A DNA stretch of 64,000 nt, from positions 32,627 through 96,626 of the forward strand of contig NZ_FOXD01000015.1 in NCBI RefSeq assembly GCF_900115625.1, written 5' to 3'. This document shows, piece by piece, positions 51,558 through 58,916 of the stretch. Position 1 is the stretch's first letter. Each line of letters starts with the position of its first letter. Source of the stretch: Salibacterium halotolerans. GTDB lineage: Bacteria > Bacillota > Bacilli > Bacillales > Marinococcaceae. Below the pieces are notes generated by a model. It was not told where the DNA came from, made no database searches, and was given only the letters and a program-made list of their open reading frames with translations. A program made the translations under genes and the position numbers.

Positions 51558-52913
51558 CTATTTCGCTGTTTTATAGGAAACAGAGACCCCGAGCTGTTCC
51601 AGAAGGTCATAGAATGTCGGGCAGGTTTTTGAAACGCATCCGGGATCTTCAATGGACACGCCGGGTACTTTCGTTCCAATCAGCGACAATGCCATGGCTA
51701 CGCGGTGGTCATCATAGGAATGCAGTTCCACGCCGACAGGAACGCCGGGGTGAATCCGGAGTCCATCCGAGAACTCTTCCACTTTGATTCCCATTTTCCG
51801 GAGTTCGGTGCAGGCGGCGTGGATCCGGTCGGATTCATGATGGCGGATGTGCTCCACATCGGTTATCGTAATAGGGCCGTCCGCAAACGGAGCAACAGCT
51901 GCCAGTGTTAATGTCTGGTCCGACATTTCCTTCATGCTGATCTCAAAGTTCCCTTTCAGCTGCGGTACTCCCTGCACCTCAATGAAGTCTTCACCACGGG
52001 TGACAGTGCACCCCATTTTTTCGTAAACGTCCACCATGTAAATGTCCGGCTGATTCGTCTGCATGGTCAGGTTTTTAATCCGGATGCGGCCGTTATTAAG
52101 CGCTGCCAGTGCCATGAAGTAGCTGGCGGTGGACGCGTCGGCTTCAAGTGCCATATTACGGGCCTCGTATCCACCGGACAGCACATCCATTTCCGTTAAG
52201 TCCTCGTTATATTCCACATCCGCTCCGAACTGTTTCATCAGATCGAGCGTGATGTTGACGTAGGCCTGCTGGACAATGTAATCCGGAATCCGGACCTTGA
52301 GCTTCTCCTCCGCGTACGGACCGGCAAGCAGCAGACCACTGATGAATTGGCTGGACATGCGTCCGGAAATGGAGACCTCCCCGCCACGGAGCCCTTTGGC
52401 CCGGATCCGGAGTGGATAAGAGCCTTCATTCCCTACGTATTCCACGTCAGCTCCAAGTGTCTCGAGGGCTTCCATCAGCGGCTGTACCGGCCGTTCGCTC
52501 ATTCGTTTACTCGCTTCGACGTTGTACGTGCCGCTTCCCGCAACAGCGAGCGCACCCGGCAGAAAGCGTGCAATCGTACCGGCTGCTCCGATGTATAGCT
52601 CTGCTTCCCGCACCGGCCAGCTGCCTCCGCACCCTTCTATCGTGACGGTATCCCCGTCCACTTCGGCCGCGGCCCCGAGTTTCTGCAGCGCATCGATGCA
52701 CCAATAGGAGTCATCGCTTTTTAAGATGCCGGAAAGCGTAGAACGCCCTTCTGCCAGAGCCGCCATAATCAACGCCCGGTTCGTGAAACTTTTGCTGCCG
52801 GGAATTGTAATATCAGCCTGCAGACGTCCTTCCTTCAGCGGAGCAATCGATACATGTTCCACATCGTTCAGCGCAGCCCACGGGGACCGTGCTCTAAAAT
52901 CTGGTTCGTCCAT
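51558..52913 (-). CDS. aroA: 3-phosphoshikimate 1-carboxyvinyltransferase (EPSP synthase)
   Basis: A 451-residue enzyme of the shikimate pathway joining phosphoenolpyruvate to shikimate-3-phosphate. IPGSKSFTNRALIMAALAEG near 37 (substrate Lys, Ser, Arg), GAAGTIARFLPGALA near 112 (the PEP loop), SSQFISGLLLA near 190 and HSYDDHRVAMALSL near 400 are all there. GIHPG-type end and length are normal, with about 20 extra N-terminal residues. ATG at 52913 has GAAAGGA 8 nt upstream. Unlike in B. subtilis it is not inside an aro operon. Confidence 0.93.
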   Translation of the reverse strand: MDEPDFRARSPWAALNDVEHVSIAPLKEGRLQADITIPGSKSFTNRALIMAALAEGRSTLSGILKSDDSYWCIDALQKLGAAAEVDGDTVTIEGCGGSWPVREAELYIGAAGTIARFLPGALAVAGSGTYNVEASKRMSERPVQPLMEALETLGADVEYVGNEGSYPLRIRAKGLRGGEVSISGRMSSQFISGLLLAGPYAEEKLKVRIPDYIVQQAYVNITLDLMKQFGADVEYNEDLTEMDVLSGGYEARNMALEADASTASYFMALAALNNGRIRIKNLTMQTNQPDIYMVDVYEKMGCTVTRGEDFIEVQGVPQLKGNFEISMKEMSDQTLTLAAVAPFADGPITITDVEHIRHHESDRIHAACTELRKMGIKVEEFSDGLRIHPGVPVGVELHSYDDHRVAMALSLIGTKVPGVSIEDPGCVSKTCPTFYDLLEQLGVSVSYKTAK

Positions 52914-52975
52914 TCCCATCGTCCTTTCTATTATCATATGTTTTTTTATTTTATCACACCGAACGCTTTCATCGT

Positions 52976-53566
52976 TCAGCTTCTATGCAGGAGATGTTCG
53001 ATTTTTTGAAAAAATGATACGTCATACCGGCGCGGCGGGACAGCGGTAAGGTGCCTGGTAATATCCCGGGCTGCCGCCTCTTCCCTGCCGGCCTTCGTGT
53101 GGTACATCCGGATCGGCAGAGAGTTCAGAAAATCGGTGTAGAACCGCCGGTGCGCCTCCGCCGGCACCGTTTTCTGTAAAGAACTTCCTCCGGGATACCG
53201 GCGCTGGAGCAGCTCAAAGGAAGCATCGTGATACACATAATGATCCGGCATGCCGAGACGGTTCTCTAGAAAAGCCGCACGAAAATGCAGAAGCAGCTGC
53301 TCGAGATGATGCTGCCGATGACGCAGCCTTGCGTACACAAGCGGGGCATACAGGTCGCCATCCAATACGACCAGCGCGTGCAGCCGGGATTTATCGATTG
53401 CCAGCTTCCAGCGTTTCTGCTCATCTATGTAATCCTGCCAGGCATCTTCACTGCGGTCCCGGAACGAAGATGCCGGGATGATATATGCTCCGTATCTGTC
53501 CGCAAGCTCCAGGGAAAGGGTGGTTTTCCCAGAGAACGGCGGCCCTTCTATACAAATAATCGACAT
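52976..53566 (-). CDS. P-loop nucleotide kinase-like protein
   Basis: A 196-residue protein with Walker A GPPFSGKTT at residues 8-16 and a Walker-B-like VVLDGDLYAP near 66, followed by a helical lid region rich in Arg and His (LRHRQHHLEQLLLHF). It resembles small kinases of the AAA_33/adenylate-kinase-like set, including cytidylate and gluconate kinases. The substrate is not recognisable. AAGGAAGG precedes the ATG. It is cotranscribed with nothing obvious, although aroA starts 63 bp downstream on the same strand. Confidence 0.7.
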   Translation of the reverse strand: MSIICIEGPPFSGKTTLSLELADRYGAYIIPASSFRDRSEDAWQDYIDEQKRWKLAIDKSRLHALVVLDGDLYAPLVYARLRHRQHHLEQLLLHFRAAFLENRLGMPDHYVYHDASFELLQRRYPGGSSLQKTVPAEAHRRFYTDFLNSLPIRMYHTKAGREEAAARDITRHLTAVPPRRYDVSFFQKIEHLLHRS

Positions 53567-54046
53567 CTTTATCCTTCCTTGTCCGGTGATTTCTCTTGAT
53601 TCCTGATCTACATCCCGCTTTTATTCTTTTCGCTGCGGCTGCTTTTTTCTCCTTCCCGCACGCTGTTATCAAAAAAAGGAAGCCTTTTTTCATACAGAGT
53701 GTTGAAGGATAATAAAGTTGTTAAAATTATAAAGTTATTTAAAAAATAAAATAGTTGTTTAAAAACTTCCCTTCTATTCAATAATTGGGCCAGTTTGTGG
53801 AAGAAGGAGAGCAGGTTGTTTTATGATAACTCAGAATGAACTCCCTAATGAATAGGAATAAATAAAAAACGCTAATACATTTTCAATCACATCAACAGGA
53901 TTAATTTGACGTAAACAGTTAGTTGTATGTCGCCTTTTGCTAGTTACAAAACAACATTGGATTGGTAATATATTAACTGTCCTACCAACAGGGTAGACAC
54001 AATAAAAAATTGTCAAGTTATAGATAGCTAAGGGAGGGGTTTATAA

Positions 54047-55060
54047 ATGACGTCTTATACTCGCATTAAATTCCCGGCAGGATTTTGGACGGGATTACGT
54101 CAATTAGGGATTGCCCCCCATGAAGTGGCCCGAAAAGCGGGACTTCCACTCACTATCATTAATGAACCAGTTGTCACCACCTCCCAATATTTCTCAATTT
54201 GGCAGGCGTATTCCGATATCATAGGTGACACAGCTAAAGGAATCATCAAGCTAACGACCGGCTTCGAAACAGTTCATTTTCCACCAACTGTTTTAGCAGC
54301 TTACCACGCTCGTGACTACCGCGACGCACTAACACGCATGGCTCGGTATAAACAACTGTGCCCCCCTGAAAGCTTACTTATCACAGAGGAAGGCGATGAA
54401 TGTACTATCGAACTGGGATGGTTGTATACAGAGCAACCCGGTCCGTCGATGTTGATTGGTATCACGCTGGCATTTCTTTTGGAGTTAGGACGCAGGGGCA
54501 CTGGTCAGCCATTGACGGCGAAGTCCGTGGAATTTTCGCATTTAATGGGCGATGTTCAGTCACTTGAAGCTTACTTCGGATGCCGTGTCCAAATCGGTGG
54601 AAGTCGTGACAAATTGACGCTCCATAGAAGTGACCTGGACCGCCCCTTTGTCTCATACAACGCAGAGTTGCTGGAAATTCTGACCCCCGTATTGGACCAA
54701 TCGGCAGATGAGCAGCAACCTGGCAATTCAATTACCAAGATGGTCAAGTGGATCATGAAACGTAGCCTGCCAGGAGGGCGTTCCAACATCCAGACTGTCG
54801 CAGGCGAGTTAGGGATGAGCAATCGCACCTTGCAGCGCCGTCTTCATGACGAAGGGACGAGCTTCAAACATCTGTTAACACAAGTCCGACAAGAACAGGC
54901 ACGAGAGTACTTAGCAGATCCCTCGCTCGATATTCGCGAAGTTGCCTTCCTGATCGGTTATGGGGATCAAAACTCGTTCTATCGGGCCTTTCGGCTTTGG
55001 GAGGGAGATACGCCCTCAAATTGGCGTACTGAACATTTAGGTACAAACTCGATAAACTGA
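54047..55060 (+). CDS. AraC-family transcriptional regulator (Arabinose_bd-type N-domain)
   Basis: A 337-residue regulator. The N-terminal ligand domain (about 15-200, HFPPTVLAAYHARDYRDAL, then LITEEGDECTIEL) is of the OruR/ArgR-like class that senses amino acids or alcohols, and the C-terminal AraC HTH pair (about 232-330) has SNIQTVAGELGMSNRTLQRR and DIREVAFLIGYGDQNSFYRA. GGGAGGGG precedes the ATG. Codon use is less AT-rich than in the following SDR gene, which it probably activates (38-nt gap). Both lie in the AT-rich insert. Confidence 0.88.
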   Translation: MTSYTRIKFPAGFWTGLRQLGIAPHEVARKAGLPLTIINEPVVTTSQYFSIWQAYSDIIGDTAKGIIKLTTGFETVHFPPTVLAAYHARDYRDALTRMARYKQLCPPESLLITEEGDECTIELGWLYTEQPGPSMLIGITLAFLLELGRRGTGQPLTAKSVEFSHLMGDVQSLEAYFGCRVQIGGSRDKLTLHRSDLDRPFVSYNAELLEILTPVLDQSADEQQPGNSITKMVKWIMKRSLPGGRSNIQTVAGELGMSNRTLQRRLHDEGTSFKHLLTQVRQEQAREYLADPSLDIREVAFLIGYGDQNSFYRAFRLWEGDTPSNWRTEHLGTNSIN

Positions 55061-55098
55061 CCTTATTCTTAACTATAAACGAAAAGGAGAATTGTATT

Positions 55099-55893
55099 AT
55101 GGACATGGGACTAACCAACAAAACAGCTTTAGTTACAGGCTCAACAAAAGGTATAGGTAAAGCAATTGCTATTGAGCTTGCAAAGGAAGGTGTTAATGTC
55201 CTTATTAATGGCCGAAATTATGAAGAGGTAGAGCGAATTGTAAATGAAATTAAGTCAGATTTCCCTACAACCTCTCCTCAAAATGCTGCAGCCGATATTG
55301 TGGATGTTGAACAACGAAAAATTTTATTTGAAAAGTATCCCAATATTGATATTTTAGTTAACAATATGGGTATTTATGAAATCATGCAATATGAGGACGT
55401 TGACGATGAAGTATGGGAAAAATATTTCCGTACCAATGTTCTTGCTGCAAATGGTTTATCTAAATTTTATTTACCTAAAATGTTGAACAATGAGTTTGGC
55501 CGGATTATCTTTATTGCGAGTGAAGAAGCAGTGATGCCTTCAGGACAAATGCCTCAGTATTGTATGACAAAATCAATGCTATTATCATTGTCAAAAAGCT
55601 TATCTAAATTAACAATAGGAAAAGATGTTACAGTCAATACGATCATGCCAGGACCAACACTCTCTGAAAATGTGCATCAAATCATTGAGGGTATGTACGA
55701 TAATAAAGATATGACTTTTTCAGAGAAAGAGAAGGAATTTATGATTGCAAACCTACCTCAATCTGAGATACAAAGATTTATTAGACCTACTGAAATAGGA
55801 AGGCTAACTACATTTGTCTGCAACCCTTATGCATCCGCATTTAAAGGGTCCCCAATCCGTATGGATGGTGGGCTGGTACCGACTATCTTTTAA
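55099..55893 (+). CDS. Short-chain dehydrogenase/reductase
   Basis: A 264-residue classical SDR. Cofactor loop TGSTKGIG (13-20), NNMG near 89, catalytic Ser and Tyr in SEEAVMPSGQMPQYCMTK (YxxxK near 149), PGPT near 187 for cofactor closure and a C-terminal GSPIRMDGG. It oxidises or reduces an unknown alcohol or ketone. Third-position A/T is very high (roughly 37% GC by eye) against about 52% around the window, a sign of transfer. AAAAGGAG precedes the ATG. The frame is intact. Confidence 0.88.
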   Translation: MDMGLTNKTALVTGSTKGIGKAIAIELAKEGVNVLINGRNYEEVERIVNEIKSDFPTTSPQNAAADIVDVEQRKILFEKYPNIDILVNNMGIYEIMQYEDVDDEVWEKYFRTNVLAANGLSKFYLPKMLNNEFGRIIFIASEEAVMPSGQMPQYCMTKSMLLSLSKSLSKLTIGKDVTVNTIMPGPTLSENVHQIIEGMYDNKDMTFSEKEKEFMIANLPQSEIQRFIRPTEIGRLTTFVCNPYASAFKGSPIRMDGGLVPTIF

Positions 55894-56196
55894 CGCTCTT
55901 CAAGTATAGAAATGTGAAATAATATCATGCTAAGGCGTTGTCCTTGTTCTAGAATATCAGCAAGAATTAGAAAGAGACTACCGGGCGCGATTGTTGAAGA
56001 AAACTTAGTTTTTTAAACGACTTTATTGTTATATTTTTTAGTGTAGTGAAGTATCTTACATCAAAAATTAAACAACTATATTTCTGACCCCGCCCTTACT
56101 TAGAACGGGGTTATGCTTGTTTAAGGTTATAAAATTAAAAAACTTTATTGTCACTTTACACAGAATCGGTGTATTCAGTGCTTCTGTCCTTTTCTC
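55894..56196. other. Gene-free stretch behind the SDR gene
   Basis: Holds the right AT-rich edge of the insert, and ACCCCG / CGGGGT (56087-56111) as a possible weak terminator. No ORF or RNA is supported. Confidence 0.4.
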
Positions 56197-56403
56197 ATTG
56201 ATTCTCAGGTTTCTCTATTAATTATCGGGCTCCTTGCTGTTTTTTCGTATCGATGCTTTGGGGATGGGATTGATTTCTGTCTCGATTCAGAGCCGTATCG
56301 AATTGATTCTCTCATTTCTCAATCGATTCTCCCCCACTTTTCTGTTTTCTCTATTGATTCTCAGCGTTTAGCTATCGATTCTACAAATGTCTGAATCGAT
56401 TCA
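56197..56403. repeat. Ten-copy helically phased ATYGATTCT array
   Basis: Words of the type ATTGATTCT/ATCGATTCT start at 56197, 56217, 56249, 56269, 56281, 56302, 56322, 56353, 56374 and 56395. Spacings are 20, 32, 20, 12, 21, 20, 31, 21 and 21 bp, all close to multiples of 10.4 bp. The flanking TTTCTC is often shared. The array lies between the convergent SDR and catE genes and codes for nothing. Confidence 0.8.
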
Positions 56404-56425
56404 GGACATTTCTGCTTCACAACCT

Positions 56426-56470
56426 TGAAAAAAAAACCAAACAACCTTCTACCTGAAAGCTGCTTGGTTT
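56426..56470 (-). terminator. Terminator of the catD-catE operon
   Basis: AAACCAAACAAC pairs with GCTGCTTGGTTT (two G-T pairs). On the minus strand it ends in nine T residues, directly behind catE. Confidence 0.85.
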
Positions 56471-56482
56471 CTGACATGTTGT

Positions 56483-57340
56483 TTACCGCACAGCCAGCCG
56501 GACCCGGCTGCCGGATGTATCGCGGGTTCGTACGTCCCCGTCCTGATCGTCATAAACGATACCTGCTTTTTGCAGACGGGAACGCACCTCATCAAGCTTC
56601 TGCCCATCCCGCATCGTGATGGTATATTCTTTCAATCCGACCGCGTTTTCAGGCGGCCTGGCGGCATCTCTGCCCGCCCAGATGTTCAGGCCGATATGAT
56701 GATGGTAGCCGCCGGCTGCGACAAACAAGGCGTGATCCCCCATGTGCACCATCGGAGAAAACCCCAGACCACTGACATAAAAGGCTTTCGTTTCCTCCAG
56801 GTCCCCTACGTGCAGATGAATATGACCGATGATGGTGGCAGCTGGCATACCCTGCCACTCTTTTCCCTCAGCAGCCTGCAGAACCGCATCGGCATCCAGA
56901 GGGACTGTCGGCGCATATATCCAGCCCTCATCATCGTATGTCCACTGACTGCGATCCCGGTCTCTGTAAAGCTCCAACCCATTACCATCAGGATCGGGCA
57001 GATATACCGCTTCGCTGAAATGATGATCCGCCGCTCCCTGCAGTGGATAGTCATGCTGCACAAGACGTCTTAGAATCATGCCGAGCGAAGTCCGGTCCGG
57101 CAGCAGTACAGCAGTGTGATACAGACCGGTGGTGTGCAGTGGTTTTCGTATCGCGTCTTCCCTTTCTTCCAACACAATAAGAGGATGCTTTCCATCAGCG
57201 GAGAGCTTTGCGGTGCACGGTGTTTTCTCTATCACCTGAAAACCAAGCAGTTCTTCATAAAAAGACAGCGATTGTTCCAGATCCGAAATCGTAAAGACGA
57301 CGGAGCCTATCCCCGCGTCATCTGGAAGTAATGCAGACAT
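56483..57340 (-). CDS. catE: CatE-like two-domain glyoxalase-fold dioxygenase
   Basis: A 285-residue protein with two vicinal-oxygen-chelate domains (about 10-125 and 168-285). Metal ligands are visible as HTAVLL near 75, LELYRDR near 122, IGHIHLHV near 170 and YTITM near 248. B. subtilis CatE is a catechol-2,3-dioxygenase protecting against catechol and quinones, encoded behind catD as here. AGGGGGGA precedes the ATG. Ring-cleaving activity is inferred from order and length. Confidence 0.82.
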   Translation of the reverse strand: MSALLPDDAGIGSVVFTISDLEQSLSFYEELLGFQVIEKTPCTAKLSADGKHPLIVLEEREDAIRKPLHTTGLYHTAVLLPDRTSLGMILRRLVQHDYPLQGAADHHFSEAVYLPDPDGNGLELYRDRDRSQWTYDDEGWIYAPTVPLDADAVLQAAEGKEWQGMPAATIIGHIHLHVGDLEETKAFYVSGLGFSPMVHMGDHALFVAAGGYHHHIGLNIWAGRDAARPPENAVGLKEYTITMRDGQKLDEVRSRLQKAGIVYDDQDGDVRTRDTSGSRVRLAVR

Positions 57341-57360
57341 AGCAGATTCCCCCCTATCGT

Positions 57361-57768
57361 TTAGAAAATCACGGCATCCAGTGAAAACGAACCGGCTCCG
57401 ATGAAAGCAATGCCGATCCCGGCGGCGAGCAGCATCAGATTGTATTCATAACCGCCCTCGGTTGACCAGAATCCATTCGGACCGTGAACTTTCACAATCG
57501 CTCCGATCATCGTCACGGCGATGATGATGCCTGCTGCAGGGGTGAGCAGCCCGAGAGCAAACAGCAGACCGCCGACAAACTCAGCCAGCCCCGCTGCCAG
57601 AGCCATCGTATAGCCCGGTTTGATACCGATCGAATCAAAAAATCCTCCGGTTGCTTTCAATCCATGGCCCCCGAACCATCCGAACAGTTTCTGCGCACCG
57701 TGAGCGGCAAAACTAAGTCCGATAACGAGCCGTATGATAAGCAGCCCTGTACTTGCTAATAAAGACAT
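57361..57768 (-). CDS. catD: DoxX-family membrane protein CatD-like
   Basis: A 135-residue protein with four helices of the DoxX family. RLVIGLSFAAHGAQKLFGWFGG near 12-33 and AAGLAEFVGGLLFALGLLTP near 58 are typical. In B. subtilis catD precedes catE and supports catechol resistance. The longer ORF is cut back to the ATG at 57768, which has GAAAGGAGG 6 nt upstream. Expressed from a promoter whose spacer holds a TTACT-TTT-AGTAA dyad. Confidence 0.85.
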   Translation of the reverse strand: MSLLASTGLLIIRLVIGLSFAAHGAQKLFGWFGGHGLKATGGFFDSIGIKPGYTMALAAGLAEFVGGLLFALGLLTPAAGIIIAVTMIGAIVKVHGPNGFWSTEGGYEYNLMLLAAGIGIAFIGAGSFSLDAVIF

Positions 57769-57798
57769 ATGATTTCCTCCTTTCACACTAGTAACAAA

Positions 57799-57827
57799 AA
57801 TATAACAGGTTACTTTTAGTAAGTCAA
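57799..57827 (-). promoter_or_regulatory. catDE promoter with embedded DUF24-type operator
   Basis: On the minus strand TTGACT, 17 bp, TATATT. TTACTTTTAGTAA (57810-57822), a perfect 5-3-5 inverted repeat like sites of the YodB/CatR family, fills the spacer, so repressor and polymerase would compete. Confidence 0.75.
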
Positions 57828-57905
57828 TAAAAATAACCATCCCTCCGCTTTTGCGCACAGCCGTGTAACGAGGTGCCTGTTATGCTGTGTCAGCGTTCTT
57901 TCTTT

Positions 57906-58238
57906 TTATTCCTCTGCTTTTGTGTCTTCTTCCACCCAATTGTCCGCCCATTTCTGGACTTCCGCCAGTGCCGGGGTAATGTCCGCTCCCTTGTCCGTTA
58001 AGGAATACAGAATACGCACCGGCTTTTCCGGTATGACATCCCGCTGGACCATATTTTTTTCTTCCATCTCTTTCAACCGTTCGGTCAGCATTTTTTTACT
58101 GATCTCGGGGATTTGTGCGGCGATTTCATTAAAGCGCATCGGCCCTTCCTCCAGAACACGGATAATAACACCGATCCAGCGCTTTCCCAAAAGCTGAAAT
58201 GCTTCTTCAAATTTCGGGCACACTCTCATCGAAGCCAT
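57906..58238 (-). CDS. catR: HxlR/DUF24 family redox regulator, CatR-like
   Basis: A 110-residue winged-helix protein of the HxlR/DUF24 family. The conserved redox-sensing Cys is at position 7 (VCPKFEEA), followed by LLGKRWIGVIIRVLEEGPMRF and the recognition part ISKKMLTERLKEMEE. In B. subtilis YodB and CatR sense quinones through this Cys and repress catDE. It lies just upstream of catD on the same strand with its own promoter region (TTACTA-16-TATACT) that overlaps GTTACTATTAGTCA, a related dyad, so it is likely autoregulated. GGGAGGTG precedes the ATG. Confidence 0.85.
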   Translation of the reverse strand: MASMRVCPKFEEAFQLLGKRWIGVIIRVLEEGPMRFNEIAAQIPEISKKMLTERLKEMEEKNMVQRDVIPEKPVRILYSLTDKGADITPALAEVQKWADNWVEEDTKAEE

Positions 58239-58340
58239 ATCGACACCTCCCGTTTCCTGTTATTATAGTATATTCTCTCGTTGACTAATAGTAACGAAGC
58301 CTGGAGAGAATCGTCATGGAAAATATTTCACCTTTTATAA

Positions 58341-58352
58341 GAACATTTGTTC
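58341..58352. promoter_or_regulatory. LexA/DinR box before yolD
   Basis: GAACATTTGTTC matches the GAAC-N4-GTTC SOS core, 34-45 bp before the yolD start and overlapping the likely promoter (TATACT at 58355). Confidence 0.7.
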
Positions 58353-58385
58353 TCATATACTAAATAGAGAAAGGAGGGGGAAGCT

Positions 58386-58724
58386 ATGAAAGGAAACAAA
58401 CTGACCCCCGGCTCCAACCTGCGCTGGGAGTCATCACGGATGATCCTGCCGGAACACCGCGAGCAGTGGCTCAGGCATCAGCAGGAGCAGAAAAAAGCGA
58501 AAAAACCGGAGCTGGATCCGCAGCGGTGGGAGGAACTGGAATGGATTCTCGCCGATGCGATGCGGGACAGCCGCTCTCTTCGTTTCACGTACTGGGAGGA
58601 TGGCTTTTTTTATGACATAACGGGCACCTGCCACTTCATCAACCACGAGCAGCAGCAGTTCCACATTCAGACAAAAGGCGGAGTGAAATATTTGAAATTT
58701 GAGCATTTAGTTCATATTGAGTAG
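58386..58724 (+). CDS. yolD: YolD-like protein
   Basis: A 112-residue protein of the YolD family: an N-terminal basic/Trp segment (NLRWESSRMILPEHREQW), a helical middle (RWEELEWILADAMRDSRS) and a beta C-terminus (TYWEDGFFYDITGTCHFIN, YLKFEHLVHIE). YolD-type genes usually sit before a Y-family DNA polymerase gene (uvrX/yqjW) and are induced by DNA damage. Here the gene is alone, but keeps an SOS box. AAAGGAGGGGG precedes the ATG. Confidence 0.85.
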   Translation: MKGNKLTPGSNLRWESSRMILPEHREQWLRHQQEQKKAKKPELDPQRWEELEWILADAMRDSRSLRFTYWEDGFFYDITGTCHFINHEQQQFHIQTKGGVKYLKFEHLVHIE

Positions 58725-58759
58725 TACGCAAAACAACGTAAAATCTGTTATGATAGGTT

Positions 58760-58900
58760 TAAAAAGTGTAAGTGAATGATACACGGGGAATACTGTACAA
58801 AGAACAATCCCGGAATAGAAAAACAACAGCGCCCGGACCGGCGGTAAGACACTCATGTTGTTTGTGTCATGAGTGTCTTATTCGTGCAGAACGGCAGCCT
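58760..58900 (+). promoter_or_regulatory. Structured leader before the glycosyltransferase operon, possible attenuator
   Basis: TAAGACACTCATG / CATGAGTGTCTTA (58845-58880) forms a perfect 13-bp hairpin. AAACAACA at 58821-58828 is complementary to TGTTGTTT at 58856-58863, which lies across that hairpin's stem and loop, so the two pairings exclude each other. GGGGA..TCCC elements lie upstream. This resembles a cis-regulatory leader, but no known riboswitch class was recognised and the T-run behind the hairpin is weak. Confidence 0.4.
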
Positions 58901-58916
58901 AAGCGAAAGGGGATGC

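Larger units (their letters stand above)
53709..56155. mobile_element. AT-rich insert with AraC and SDR genes, inverted AT-rich ends
   Basis: Composition falls sharply at about 53700 and recovers past 56160. ATAGTTGTTTAA at 53753-53764 is repeated as the exact reverse complement TTAAACAACTAT at 56068-56079. The outer edges ATAATAAAGTTGTTAAAA (53711) and AAAAAACTTTATTGTCA (56135) are imperfect inverted partners. No transposase or integrase is present. I read it as a transferred segment whose mechanism is not visible; the inverted ends could be chance in AT-rich DNA. Confidence 0.4.

Noticed and set aside
53672..53690. AAAAAAGG-AAG-CCTTTTTT hairpin as a terminator
   Set aside because: It lies upstream of the minus-strand P-loop gene and behind no plus-strand gene, so it has no transcript to end; possibly an old junction.
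56197..56403. CRISPR-like array
   Set aside because: Words are only 8-9 bp, spacers have no constant length and no cas genes are present.
58845..58880. Hairpin called as an intrinsic terminator of yolD
   Set aside because: Only a short, broken T-run follows and an alternative pairing exists; kept as a leader structure instead.
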